Source: Litorimonas haliclonae (GTDB lineage: Bacteria; Pseudomonadota; Alphaproteobacteria; Caulobacterales; Maricaulaceae). From it: a stretch of 64,000 bases of DNA. Position numbers and translations under genes: made by a program. The stretch is from NCBI RefSeq assembly GCF_965138505.1, contig NZ_CBCSCO010000006.1:1-64000 (forward strand), given 5' to 3'. Positions 25,403-33,788 of this stretch are shown here, piece by piece. The notes under the pieces were generated by a model that had not been told where the DNA came from, did no database searches, and saw nothing but the letters and a program-made list of their open reading frames with translations. Every line of letters starts with the position of its first letter. Within the stretch, counting starts at the first letter, position 1.

Positions 25403-25769
25403 AGCCCAGACTAATCTTATCTGTCACTTCGTGGCCATCAGGCCCGCTAACAGTTAATATCGCAATCACTTCTGTGCCGGATGTATAATCAACTGAGCTG
25501 AGTGATAATTGCACAGCTTCGCCAGCGGAGCTTTGAACCGACCCGCCTTGACTTGTTGACGAGCGTCCAGAGGCGCTCTTTTTTTCTAACGTCAGTTTGT
25601 ATTTCAGCGTGGCATCCACGGGCCATTCGGCCATGCTTCGCATTTGGGCCTTACCGTCCTTTTTATCTAGCTCTATCCAGGCTTTCGCGTTGTTTTCATG
25701 ACTGACCGCAGGTGACGCGGCCGCGAGAGCAGCCAAGACGACGCTAGATTTAAAAAAAAGTCCAAACAT
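25383..25769 (-). CDS. csgH: Curli chaperone/inhibitor CsgH
   Basis: Exported protein of 128 aa with a signal peptide (cleavage after SPAVS). The core carries LTLEKKSASGRSSTSQGGSV followed by AGEAVQLSLSSVDYTSG and IAILTVSGPDGHEV. This is the S.GxSxxSQGG motif and beta-sandwich order of CsgH, the alphaproteobacterial counterpart of CsgC, which keeps curlin from polymerising in the periplasm. It stands on the minus strand at the edge of the curli locus, separated from csgFG by the LuxR-type regulator. Some CsgC/CsgH proteins carry a CxC pair; none is present here. Confidence 0.8.
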   Translation of the reverse strand: MFGLFFKSSVVLAALAAASPAVSHENNAKAWIELDKKDGKAQMRSMAEWPVDATLKYKLTLEKKSASGRSSTSQGGSVQSSAGEAVQLSLSSVDYTSGTEVIAILTVSGPDGHEVTDKISLGSNSPEE

Positions 25770-26113
25770 TAATCACCTCTTGTGACAACGGTTGAAGCAA
25801 GACATCTTGACCAAAGTCGGGTCCGATAAAACTTGCCTCAATCAAAGACGATGCGAGCTGTACAGCATTTACAGCTATAGTAGCCGCCCAGAGTCTTTTG
25901 CCGCGACAAAACTGCAGCCGCGCGTTTTAACGCGTTAGCAAGAAGAATTATCTGCTGAATCCATTTTTTGTCAAGTCGCTCTCTAGGGGCCGAGTTATGA
26001 TATGGCGCAGATAGGCCGCGCTGTGGGGGATTGAAAGGACTACAGCTTCGCGACAAATTAACCCCTCGAATGGTTGAATGGGGTGTCGTACTCCTTTTAA
26101 TTGAAATCGAGTT
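25770..26113. other. Intergenic region between csgH and the LuxR-type gene
   Basis: 344 bp with a minus-strand open frame (25838-26056) that lacks coding character. It probably holds the csgH promoter. Nothing else was recognised. Confidence 0.4.
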
Positions 26114-27268
26114 TCATTCCCTCGCACTGGATAAATCCAGCTCTCGGACGGCTTGAACCAAATCTTGACGTTTCGGATATAGCGTTTTCTGCAAAATATT
26201 CTTCACGTGCCATCGCGCCGTTTCGTAGTTGATATTGCACTGGTTCGCCGCCTCACGAAGATTATCGTCAGATTGAAGATGTTTGATCAGCCGTTGCTCC
26301 GCTAAAGTCAGCTTAAATGTTTTTGCAAAAATTTCTGTATTTACCGAGGGCGGCGAATTTGACTCGATGGATATCCGAGCCAAGGTGAAATTGCATCCAG
26401 GGCTGGTCCAAAGGATACTGTTAGGGACTTTCTGAATACCGAGTTTAACGCATCGAGTTTGGTCGATTGCCTTTTTCTTTCCAAAACCCAACTTAGCCGA
26501 TGAACATTTCCCCTTAATGGCATGAGAGATGGCAAGGTGAAGGTACTCTGTTACCGTTGAATATTCAGAGCGAAGGAAATTGCCAGTATATTTTAGAGTC
26601 TCACAACTCTCTAAAATATGACGTAAATTGCCGGTCAGAGAAACTACCAGTAAATCGTTGTTTATGAGAGCCGTGGCAGTATCGCTGGACGGAATGTCTC
26701 CACAGAAGCCTAATACTGATACCGAGTAATGGAATGCGTTCACCAAGTGAGGTTGCAAGGATTTCAACTTTTCAACCTCTTTTGCCGAAAAAGGCTCTTT
26801 TTGAGTATCTCTATATATACTGAGAGCTATTCGACCGAATTGCACGGTGTCAAGAATCACAAGGTGAAGGCTGTTCCCGATTTCGTTATAAAGAGGAGTG
26901 TTTTTTAGATTTTCATTAGAGGCAGGATTTTGTCCACTCTTTACCATTTCCTCAATAATCCGCTTTGAAAACTTTAAATGCGGATCACTTCTATCTAATC
27001 CCTTATTGTATTTTTCAACATTCAAATAGTTGAGCCCATAGGAATAGGGGACCTGATAAGAACCGCTATGATCGGCTCTCAGAAACATGGCGCGGTCACC
27101 TTGGATCCACTGACAGATATTTTGGAGTAGTGTTTGCCACTCAATATCACCCAAAGCGGCAGAACAGCATTGAGCTTGTAAATCTTCGAGGCGTGCTCCC
27201 TTCATCACTGAGGGGCTCTCAAAAACAAAAGATAAAATGAGGCTCGATTTTCGGTCCCAATAGCCCAT
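26114..27268 (-). CDS. LuxR/GerE-type regulator, candidate curli master regulator
   Basis: Regulator of about 384 aa with a C-terminal LuxR helix-turn-helix (KLTLAEQRLIKHLQSDDNLREAANQCNINYETARWHVKNIL...KRQDLVQAV). The long N-terminal part has a GAF/PAS-like appearance (DIEWQTLLQNICQWIQGDRAMFLRADHSG) and no receiver domain. It is divergent from csgF and so placed like CsgD, though the domain plan differs (CsgD has a degenerate receiver). Two direct repeats upstream of csgF may be its targets. The start is unsure: ATG 27268 is used here; TTG 27289 and ATG 27205 are alternatives. Confidence 0.82.
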   Translation of the reverse strand: MGYWDRKSSLILSFVFESPSVMKGARLEDLQAQCCSAALGDIEWQTLLQNICQWIQGDRAMFLRADHSGSYQVPYSYGLNYLNVEKYNKGLDRSDPHLKFSKRIIEEMVKSGQNPASNENLKNTPLYNEIGNSLHLVILDTVQFGRIALSIYRDTQKEPFSAKEVEKLKSLQPHLVNAFHYSVSVLGFCGDIPSSDTATALINNDLLVVSLTGNLRHILESCETLKYTGNFLRSEYSTVTEYLHLAISHAIKGKCSSAKLGFGKKKAIDQTRCVKLGIQKVPNSILWTSPGCNFTLARISIESNSPPSVNTEIFAKTFKLTLAEQRLIKHLQSDDNLREAANQCNINYETARWHVKNILQKTLYPKRQDLVQAVRELDLSSARE

Positions 27269-27407
27269 TGAAAATGAGCTAAGCGCCAATAGGATCTTAA
27301 CGACCAGGTACTGTTCATAAATGCGCCCACATTTCGCGTTACCGGTGAATATAGAAATTTAAAACACCTTAACTATCTAGAAAATTAACAATTAATTTAT
27401 AAAAGTC

Positions 27408-27471
27408 AACCCATCTGGGGGGTGCCCTTCCGTTCAAAGGGGAGAATAAGTTAACCCATACTTGGGGGCGC
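27408..27471 (+). promoter_or_regulatory. Two direct repeats upstream of csgF, possible activator sites
   Basis: AACCCATCTGGGGGGTGC (27408-27425) and AACCCATACTTGGGGGCGC (27453-27471) are near copies 45 bp apart, about four helical turns. They lie 48-111 bp upstream of csgF in the divergent regulator/csgF gap. Tandem sites on the same helix face suit an activator such as the adjacent LuxR protein. Confidence 0.4.
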
Positions 27472-27518
27472 ATTTTTCAAATATACTCTCAAGCTCAAAT
27501 TGGTCATCGGGGGATCAT

Positions 27519-28091
27519 ATGAAGCTTAAAATCGCAGTTCTGCTTGTGGCATTTTCAGCCACAAATGCATTTGCTCAAGACTTGGTTTATGAACCAGTAA
27601 ATCCATCCTTTGGGGGGAATTCCTTTAATTCGGCCCATCTGTTGGCAATCGCGAATGCTCAGAACGATTATGAGCAAGAAGTCGACGAAACAGAAAATAC
27701 TGATTTGGATCGGTTTGTAAGATCTCTGCAAAGCCGTCTTTTATCTTCTCTGTCAGGACAAGTTGCAGAAGCAATTTTCGGCGAAGATGCTCAGGAAAGC
27801 GGAACCATTGTTTTTGGTGATCAGACAATCTCATTTGAGAGAACGCTTGACGGTATTCAACTCACCATCACGGATGCTGATGGCAATACCACTGTAATCA
27901 CTATTCCAACGCTATTAGTTAATGACCCGAACGAAGCAACCGGAGCGCTTGAAGGTCCGCTATCTGCGAATAAAGTCGCAAATCTAGATCCAATTGGGCG
28001 AGATAGTTTATCTGCGCCCAGTTCACTGGCTCAGCCGACCTTGTCATCTCCGACATTAGCAACGAGCGCGACCGACCAACCTATCCAATAA
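27519..28091 (+). CDS. csgF: Curli assembly factor CsgF
   Basis: Exported protein of 190 aa with signal peptide ending NAFA. The mature N-terminus QDLVYEPVNPSFGGNSFNSAHLLAIANAQN is nearly identical in pattern to E. coli CsgF (VYTPVNPSFGGNP), the segment that plugs into the CsgG pore. CsgF couples the secretion pore to fibre nucleation at the cell surface. It is longer than E. coli CsgF (138 aa) because of a Ser/Pro/Thr-rich C-terminal tail. ATG 27519 has CGGGGGA before it; the upstream in-frame ATG would spoil the signal peptide. Followed 31 bp on by csgG. Confidence 0.93.
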   Translation: MKLKIAVLLVAFSATNAFAQDLVYEPVNPSFGGNSFNSAHLLAIANAQNDYEQEVDETENTDLDRFVRSLQSRLLSSLSGQVAEAIFGEDAQESGTIVFGDQTISFERTLDGIQLTITDADGNTTVITIPTLLVNDPNEATGALEGPLSANKVANLDPIGRDSLSAPSSLAQPTLSSPTLATSATDQPIQ

Positions 28092-28122
28092 AACAGATTA
28101 AAAACTAAACTGGGGCAAAGTT

Positions 28123-29271
28123 TTGAAAATCGTCAAACGACATATTACTAAGCGTTATCTTACAGCGACCGCGATCGCGACATGTCTGGTGTTTGGCGGC
28201 TGTACGACTGTGCCAGCCTCCCAATCCTGGCTTTCAAAAGAAGCAGGTTTGTCGAAGGTAACAAAAACGCAGGCCGCCTTGCAAGAATTGGGCGATCCAA
28301 GTTCTAAAGTAACGGTTGCTGTATATAATTTTGAAGATAAGACCGGGCAGTTCAAACCTACAGATGCGGGACAGACGCTCTCGCGTGCTGTCACTCAAGG
28401 GGGGGATGAACTTCTCATAAAAGCTCTCCATGATGCAGGGACAAGAAGTTGGTTTACAGTTATTGAACGCTCTAATTTAAATAACCTCCTGAAAGAACGC
28501 CAAATTATTACCGAAATGCGGGCGCGTTATCTGGGCGAGACCCAGATAAATTCTAACGCGCTCCCTCCTCTTCTCTTTGCAGGTATTATTTTAGAAGGCG
28601 GGATCGTTGGTTATGACACCAATACGGTAACAGGTGGCGTCGCCGCTCGTTATCTGGGAGTGGGCGGACAAACGGACTATCGCCAGAATGTTGTTTCTGT
28701 GCACTTGCGAGCTGTGAGCGTTAAGACGGGTGAGGTGCTAGCTTCTGTTACTACGGAAAAAACAATCGCTTCGGTGGGTATTGCCGCGAACGCTTTCAGA
28801 TTTGTTTCCTTCGATAACCTTCTCGAAGCGGATGCCGGCATCACATCAAATGAACCTGGCTTACTTGCTTTGCGCCAAGCCGTAGAAAAGTCCGTTTATG
28901 CTTTGATAATGGAGGGCGTAGAAACTGGGCTTTGGGATTTCAAAGACCGTGCAGCCGGGACAAAATTGCTTCATCAGTATCAATATGAGCGAGATGGATC
29001 TTATAAAGCTGCGAAGCTGGCATCGTCTAAAATGAATAAGTCCTCGAAACAAAAGCAAACCGCGCAGAGCCATTTGATACCGCAAATGACTCCGCGAACT
29101 GCCGCTAAGACAGAGAAGGCACCCAAGGCCCAATTAACAGCGCAGTCTGGAAGTCAAGTAAAAACCTTGAAACCAGAACCCGTTGCAGCAAATTCGAATT
29201 CTCCCCAGCCGATTAACTCTCGGCCGGATCAGCCAACTCTCAAGGCTTTGAAACAAGACACGCCGACCTGA
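28123..29271 (+). CDS. csgG: Curli secretion channel CsgG
   Basis: Outer-membrane lipoprotein (382 aa) that forms the nonameric pore exporting curlin. The lipobox is VFGGC. Family motifs: VAVYNFEDKTGQFKPTD, ELLIKALHDAGTRSWFTVIERSNLNNLLKERQII, ILEGGIVGYDTNTVTGGVAARYLGVGG and QNVVSVHLRAVSVKTGEVLASV. It starts at TTG, the only start that gives a full signal peptide. About 100 residues beyond the E. coli CsgG end form a Lys/Gln/Pro-rich tail (KAAKLASSKMNKSSKQKQ onward) of unknown role. Directly behind csgF. Confidence 0.95.
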   Translation: MKIVKRHITKRYLTATAIATCLVFGGCTTVPASQSWLSKEAGLSKVTKTQAALQELGDPSSKVTVAVYNFEDKTGQFKPTDAGQTLSRAVTQGGDELLIKALHDAGTRSWFTVIERSNLNNLLKERQIITEMRARYLGETQINSNALPPLLFAGIILEGGIVGYDTNTVTGGVAARYLGVGGQTDYRQNVVSVHLRAVSVKTGEVLASVTTEKTIASVGIAANAFRFVSFDNLLEADAGITSNEPGLLALRQAVEKSVYALIMEGVETGLWDFKDRAAGTKLLHQYQYERDGSYKAAKLASSKMNKSSKQKQTAQSHLIPQMTPRTAAKTEKAPKAQLTAQSGSQVKTLKPEPVAANSNSPQPINSRPDQPTLKALKQDTPT

Positions 29272-29754
29272 GTCCAGGTCAGCCTGATAGACGCTTAATT
29301 TATTTAGCGTCATTTAAGAATTTTCATCGCGCCAGCTATGATGCGGTGAAAAAGGAAAATGTCACTATCCTGTAAATGTTGGCCAGTTGCCAAAATTTAA
29401 AAAGGAAAGTGACGATTTCCGCGGATTTTGAATGGAATTGCAGTTCCGTTCAAAATTTGTCCAAGGACAGCGGCAGAATTTGCCGAGAGACATGGATGCA
29501 AGTTGGACAACACATGCTGCGGTGGTTTTTGCCACCCTTGGAAACCGTCAACCTGTGCGTACCACAGAGTGGAGCCGGATTCCAGCCTGTTTACAGGCAA
29601 ACGCCCTGCTGGGTGGCAGCAAGCTTTCAGAATGTGTTGAACCGGCCTCCAGTGGCTCCTCGAAAATTTCCGCTCTCCTTGTGACGAAAACACTCGAACG
29701 CGCCATTCCGGCGCAAAACGCTCTTAAAGTGGGGCAAAACAGGAGACTGAAACC
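29272..29754. other. 483-bp structured non-coding stretch between csgG and the first curlin gene
   Basis: The first 100 bp are ordinary spacer. From about 29372 to 29690 the sequence changes character: several frames stay open on both strands, and many inverted repeats occur. The most striking is a 32-bp near-perfect palindrome at 29425-29456 (ATTTTGAAYGGAAYTG and its complement). Others are TGTCC-AA-GGACA, CCTG-TTTA-CAGG (29587-29598), and GTGGAGCCGG pairing with CCGGCCTCCAGTGG. Ends AAGGAAAG... and ...CTCTCCTT are loosely inverted. It could be a structured RNA or the remnant of a small mobile element. No CsgE-like protein is encoded. Confidence 0.5.
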
Positions 29755-30969
29755 ATGAAAAAACTATTTGTTCTTACGGCGTCAATGTTGGCGCTTTCTG
29801 CAGGTGGCGCATATGCGCAGGTGCAGACATCAGACATTCTACAAAACGGAATGAATAACGAAGCAAACGTTGACCAAACTGGTGGTGAAGAAGGGCTGTC
29901 AGACATTGACCAGAACGGCGATGACAACCTAGCAGAAGTTACCCAAACTGAAGATCCGACAATTGGCTCTAATGCCTTTGGGACTGCCGCTAACTCAGCC
30001 ACGATTAGCCAAGTCGGAAATCAGAGCCGTGCGCGTATCGAGCAAAACAGCACGAACCCTGGCGGAGACACCAACGTTGCCTCAATCGATCAGGTTTCAA
30101 GCTATGATCCAACCGACACAGATACGGACAGCACTGTACCTTCTGGCTTTGCGAATAACGGCCGTATCATCCAAGACGGTGAAGACAACCAGTCAAGCAT
30201 TTCTCAGACAGACAATAGCCTTAACGGCGTCGGTTTGACCGGGGCGGCTGCTTACAACTCGCAAGAAGGAAGTGGTCATCGTTCTACAATCACTCAATAC
30301 GAAGTGTCAGGTGATACTGAATTCGACCCGGCATCACGTGTAGACGTTTTCCAATCTGGTATGGATAACACATCTGAAGTGTTGCAAACTCGCCAGGCGA
30401 ACAGCACAATTGTTGATCAGTCAGGAGCCGGAAACGACTCTTATGTGAGCCAGCACCGTAGCAACAACCTGGCTTTGGTCACTCAGACTGGCCAAGACGG
30501 TACAAGCAGCGTCAAGCAATCGCAGTATGATGAAGCGACTGTCAATCAAGGCGGCTTCAGCAATGACAGCACGATTGATCAGGGCGGAAGCCGACTCGTC
30601 GCGTTTGTAGACCAAATTGGGTCGAATAATGACTCCGGTATTATTCAACGTGGTTCTGATAATGAAGCCAATGTTGACCAATCTGGATCAGACAACACCA
30701 GCCGCATAGATCAGCGTGTAGGGTCATTCAATATGGCTGAGGTGCTGCAAACTGGTGTTGGAAACAGCAGTAAAATTCGCCAAGGGAACCCAGGCTTCGC
30801 TGCCTCGGATAGTCTTGCCACCGTCTTGCAAACAACGGACAACAACGTTGCCGATATTATGCAAGAAGGAAGCGATAACACCGCGACCATTAACCAGACT
30901 GTGACTAGCGGAAATGTTTCTAACATTTCTCAGAGCGGTTCCGGCAACTCAGCCACAACCAATCAGTAA
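29755..30969 (+). CDS. Curlin-repeat amyloid subunit 1
   Basis: Secreted protein of 404 aa with signal peptide ending GGAYA. The mature part is about fifteen tandem curlin-type repeats of the pattern xxVxQxGxxNxAxxxQ (for example EANVDQSGSDNTSRIDQ, VAFVDQIGSNNDSGIIQ). It is rich in Asn, Gln, Ser, Gly and Asp and nearly free of Lys. Such repeats stack into the beta-helical curli amyloid. E. coli CsgA has five repeats in about 150 aa, so this subunit is unusually long. ATG has AGGAGA upstream. It heads a run of three paralogous subunits. Confidence 0.9.
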   Translation: MKKLFVLTASMLALSAGGAYAQVQTSDILQNGMNNEANVDQTGGEEGLSDIDQNGDDNLAEVTQTEDPTIGSNAFGTAANSATISQVGNQSRARIEQNSTNPGGDTNVASIDQVSSYDPTDTDTDSTVPSGFANNGRIIQDGEDNQSSISQTDNSLNGVGLTGAAAYNSQEGSGHRSTITQYEVSGDTEFDPASRVDVFQSGMDNTSEVLQTRQANSTIVDQSGAGNDSYVSQHRSNNLALVTQTGQDGTSSVKQSQYDEATVNQGGFSNDSTIDQGGSRLVAFVDQIGSNNDSGIIQRGSDNEANVDQSGSDNTSRIDQRVGSFNMAEVLQTGVGNSSKIRQGNPGFAASDSLATVLQTTDNNVADIMQEGSDNTATINQTVTSGNVSNISQSGSGNSATTNQ

Positions 30970-30976
30970 GTTCCAG

Positions 30977-31004
30977 TTCGGCAGGCCAAATTCGGCCTGC
31001 CGAA
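30977..31004 (+). promoter_or_regulatory. Intercistronic hairpin between curlin genes
   Basis: An 11-bp perfect stem TTCGGCAGGCC / GGCCTGCCGAA with a 6-nt loop lies 8 bp after the first curlin stop. No T-run follows, so it is more likely an attenuator or mRNA-stabilising hairpin than a full terminator. Confidence 0.65.
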
Positions 31005-31070
31005 TATTACGCGCGTTGGCGCATTCATTAAATGCAACAACCTTTCGGGGTGCAAAAGGAAATTAAAACA

Positions 31071-32855
31071 ATGAAAAAATTATTTATTACAACAGCGTCC
31101 ATCTTGGCGCTATCGACCAGCGGCGCTTACGCGCAGATGGTTCAAACATCTGATATTGATCAAGACGGTACCGGAAACATCGCGGCTGTTAACCAAACTG
31201 GTGGCCAAGAAGGTATGTCGGTGATCGATCAAGACGGTGACGAAAACTTGGCTGATGTGACCCAGTCTGAAGACCCAGTGGGTTCTAACAGCTTCAACAC
31301 AGCAGCAAACTCTTCAGATATTACTCAAGAGGGTAACAATGGCGAAGTCTTTGTCGTTCAGGAAAACTCCGATGCGGGTGCAAGTACAAACACAGCGACA
31401 GTTGAGCAAAATAGCGACAATGCGAATGCAACGGGTAACGACGGCAATGGCGACGGCAATTTTGCGTCTAACTATGCGTCGATTGCACAGGGCAATGCAG
31501 GTGCCGCTCCAGCAACTGGCGTAGGTAATACTGCTTCTATTTCTCAAGGTACACTCGGTGGAGCGGCCGTGAGCGGAAACGAAGCCTTTGTGACACAAGA
31601 CGGCAATGGAAACAGCTCTGCCAACTTCCAGACTGGTAACAACGACTTTTTAAGTGTCGCGACAACTGGCGATGGCAACACTGCTGATAACTCTCAGTCA
31701 GATGGTGAGGACAATTACGTCACGGTCGTTCAGAATGGTTCCGACAATACGTCCATGACAGATCAGGCTGGCGACTTGAATATTGCAAATGTCGCCCAGG
31801 ACGGTTCAGACCACGTTTCTGATGTTCTGCAAGACGGTTTGTTAAACGTTGCGAACGTCAATCAAGACGGCGTAAACAACGACTCCGATATCGATCAGGA
31901 AACAGGGTCTTTTGCCGCTGGCACTTTGGCAAATGTCACTCAGTCAGGATCTGACAACGAGTCAGACGTAACACAACTCGCAACTGGTAATCCTTCTGGC
32001 CTAGTTGGCGCAGACGTGGTTCAGAGCGGGACGGGTGAAACATCAATCGTAAACCAATCTGCGACAGGCGATGTATCAGGTCTCTTGGGTGCGAGTGTGA
32101 ATCAGTCAGGATCTGATAACACGTCCTTGGTCACTCAGGATGCAAGCAATTTATTAAGTGGTGCATTCGAAGCTGACGTGACTCAAGCTGGTACTGATGG
32201 GTCTGCCACGATTGACCAGTCATCTGACTCTGCCGTAGACTATACGTTGGCGGCAACTATCAATCAGATTTCTGGAAACGGAAACACTGCGTCAATCGTT
32301 CAGCGAGATGATGACAATACAGCGACGACTACGCAAGTTGGTAACGCTAATACATCCACCGTAACGCAAGATAGTGGATTTTTTGTATCCATCCCTTTCG
32401 TTGGTTCGGTCGAATTTAACGAGTCAGGTGGGAACACCGCAACCGTTGTCCAAGACGGAGACGATAATGATTCTACTGTGAATCAAGGCGCCACCGGAAA
32501 CATTGCATTTGTTGATCAGATCGGCGTCGGTAACGATAGTCTCGTCAATCAATCAGGCGACAATAGCAATGCCGATGTTAACCAAAATGGCACCGATGGG
32601 AGCTCAGTTGTTACACAAAATGGCGACAACCAGTTCGCTATGTTGACACAGGGCGGCTTCGACAATTTAAGCGAGATTACTCAAGACGGTGACGGAAACG
32701 ATGCCTGGGTCACTCAAGGTTTAAGTGACAATGAGAGCTACATCACGCAAGATGGTGACGGAAACGACGCCACTCATAACCAGCTGGCCACAAGTGGTAA
32801 CATCGCGACTACCATTCAGATGGGCACTGGCAATGCGGCGACTGTAAATCAGTAA
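31071..32855 (+). CDS. Curlin-repeat amyloid subunit 2 (594 aa)
   Basis: Very long curlin protein with a signal peptide nearly identical to that of subunit 1 (MKKLFITTASILALSTSGAYAQ). About twenty-two curlin repeats follow, for example ADVNQNGTDGSSVVTQNGDNQ and DAWVTQGLSDNESYITQDGDGN. Some repeats carry hydrophobic insertions (FFVSIPFVGSVEF; SGLVGADVV) that interrupt the Asn/Gln pattern. The first 60 residues of the mature proteins 1 and 2 are clearly duplicated from one another. The start is ATG 31071 with AAAAGGA upstream; an in-frame ATG at 31032 is ignored. A terminator follows. Confidence 0.9.
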   Translation: MKKLFITTASILALSTSGAYAQMVQTSDIDQDGTGNIAAVNQTGGQEGMSVIDQDGDENLADVTQSEDPVGSNSFNTAANSSDITQEGNNGEVFVVQENSDAGASTNTATVEQNSDNANATGNDGNGDGNFASNYASIAQGNAGAAPATGVGNTASISQGTLGGAAVSGNEAFVTQDGNGNSSANFQTGNNDFLSVATTGDGNTADNSQSDGEDNYVTVVQNGSDNTSMTDQAGDLNIANVAQDGSDHVSDVLQDGLLNVANVNQDGVNNDSDIDQETGSFAAGTLANVTQSGSDNESDVTQLATGNPSGLVGADVVQSGTGETSIVNQSATGDVSGLLGASVNQSGSDNTSLVTQDASNLLSGAFEADVTQAGTDGSATIDQSSDSAVDYTLAATINQISGNGNTASIVQRDDDNTATTTQVGNANTSTVTQDSGFFVSIPFVGSVEFNESGGNTATVVQDGDDNDSTVNQGATGNIAFVDQIGVGNDSLVNQSGDNSNADVNQNGTDGSSVVTQNGDNQFAMLTQGGFDNLSEITQDGDGNDAWVTQGLSDNESYITQDGDGNDATHNQLATSGNIATTIQMGTGNAATVNQ

Positions 32856-32875
32856 GCTCAATAATCTAAGAACAG

Positions 32876-32901
32876 GACCGCCCCTCTTGGGCGGTCTTTT
32901 A
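32876..32901 (+). terminator. Intrinsic terminator after curlin gene 2
   Basis: GACCGCCC / GGGCGGTC stem with a 5-nt loop followed by TTTT. It lies 20 bp after the stop codon. Confidence 0.85.
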
Positions 32902-32921
32902 CCCAAATGTTGGAGATGCAA

Positions 32922-33725
32922 ATGAGACAGAATTATTTCACGACCATTGGCCCAAAGGCCTTTCAATTCGTTTTGTTTGCCGGACTTTTGGCTGGGAGTA
33001 CTTTTACGGCCAACGCTCAGAGTAACGTGACGAGGAACGGAAGTACGGTAAATATCGAACAAGTGGGGCCCGAAAATCTGGCAATTGTTTCAAGCGACGG
33101 ACGGAATACGGCAAATATTGCCCAAAATGGCGGCGGAAACACAACAACCCTTATAACTAAAGGGCAAGGGAATGGAGATCTGTTTGGGAAGGTTGAGCAA
33201 GAGGGCGATAACAATACGACTATGGGCACCGTTGACGGTGACGACAACCAATTTAGCGTGGAACAAAAAAGTTCCGGTGCATCTAACGTCGCAAACTTCA
33301 CTCAACTTGGCAGTCAAAATAATGCAACGATCAGTCAGGACGCAAACGGACTTCCGGACGGTCTGGCCAATTCTGCGGAAATCACACAGACCGGGATTGG
33401 CAATTACGCAGCCTTAAATCAGACAGCCTTGATTGGAGAGACAGGATTGTTTTCTAACGTTGCGAGTATAGCCCAAGAAGGAAACGACAACCTTGCGACG
33501 TCTACTCAATTTGGAGATAATAACTACTCGGAGCAGGTACAAGTTGGAGATAATAACGTCTCGGATATTTTGCAAACCGGTGATGACAATACGGTGATAC
33601 ATCGCCAGTTTGGTGATAATCTGTCTTACCTCCAAGGAGCGCAGATTGAACAGACCGGCGGCGCTACTATCACAATTGAACAATATGATTCTTATAATAT
33701 GCCACTTGGCCCGCCAGTGCCGTAA
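32922..33725 (+). CDS. Curlin-repeat protein 3, candidate nucleator
   Basis: Exported protein of about 267 aa with a signal peptide ending TANA. About nine curlin repeats (VASIAQEGNDNLATSTQFGDNN; VSDILQTGDDNTVIHRQ) are less regular than in the two larger subunits, and the C-terminus departs from the pattern (IEQYDSYNMPLGPPVP). A divergent curlin with a distinct end resembles the minor nucleating subunit CsgB, so that role is suggested but not shown. ATG 32922 has GGAG 6 bp upstream; ATG 32907 lies five codons earlier. The gene follows a terminator, so it may have its own promoter or depend on read-through. Confidence 0.82.
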   Translation: MRQNYFTTIGPKAFQFVLFAGLLAGSTFTANAQSNVTRNGSTVNIEQVGPENLAIVSSDGRNTANIAQNGGGNTTTLITKGQGNGDLFGKVEQEGDNNTTMGTVDGDDNQFSVEQKSSGASNVANFTQLGSQNNATISQDANGLPDGLANSAEITQTGIGNYAALNQTALIGETGLFSNVASIAQEGNDNLATSTQFGDNNYSEQVQVGDNNVSDILQTGDDNTVIHRQFGDNLSYLQGAQIEQTGGATITIEQYDSYNMPLGPPVP

Positions 33726-33788
33726 ATAGAGTTTAGAGTTTCGAGGGAACTAAGATAGGTTTGCCTCTGCTCAATTCAGGGAAGAGTT

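Noticed and set aside
29432..29758. 108-aa plus-strand open frame, and overlapping frames on both strands, before the first curlin gene
   Set aside because: Four or more mutually overlapping open frames cannot all be genes. None has a good ribosome site or resembles CsgE, and the longest runs into the ribosome site and start of the curlin gene. Treated as structured non-coding DNA.
29755..33725. Short repeated units that could be mistaken for a CRISPR array or tandem DNA repeat
   Set aside because: The repeats are degenerate at the DNA level and follow a protein periodicity (Gln/Asn curlin pattern). There are no constant repeats with unique spacers.
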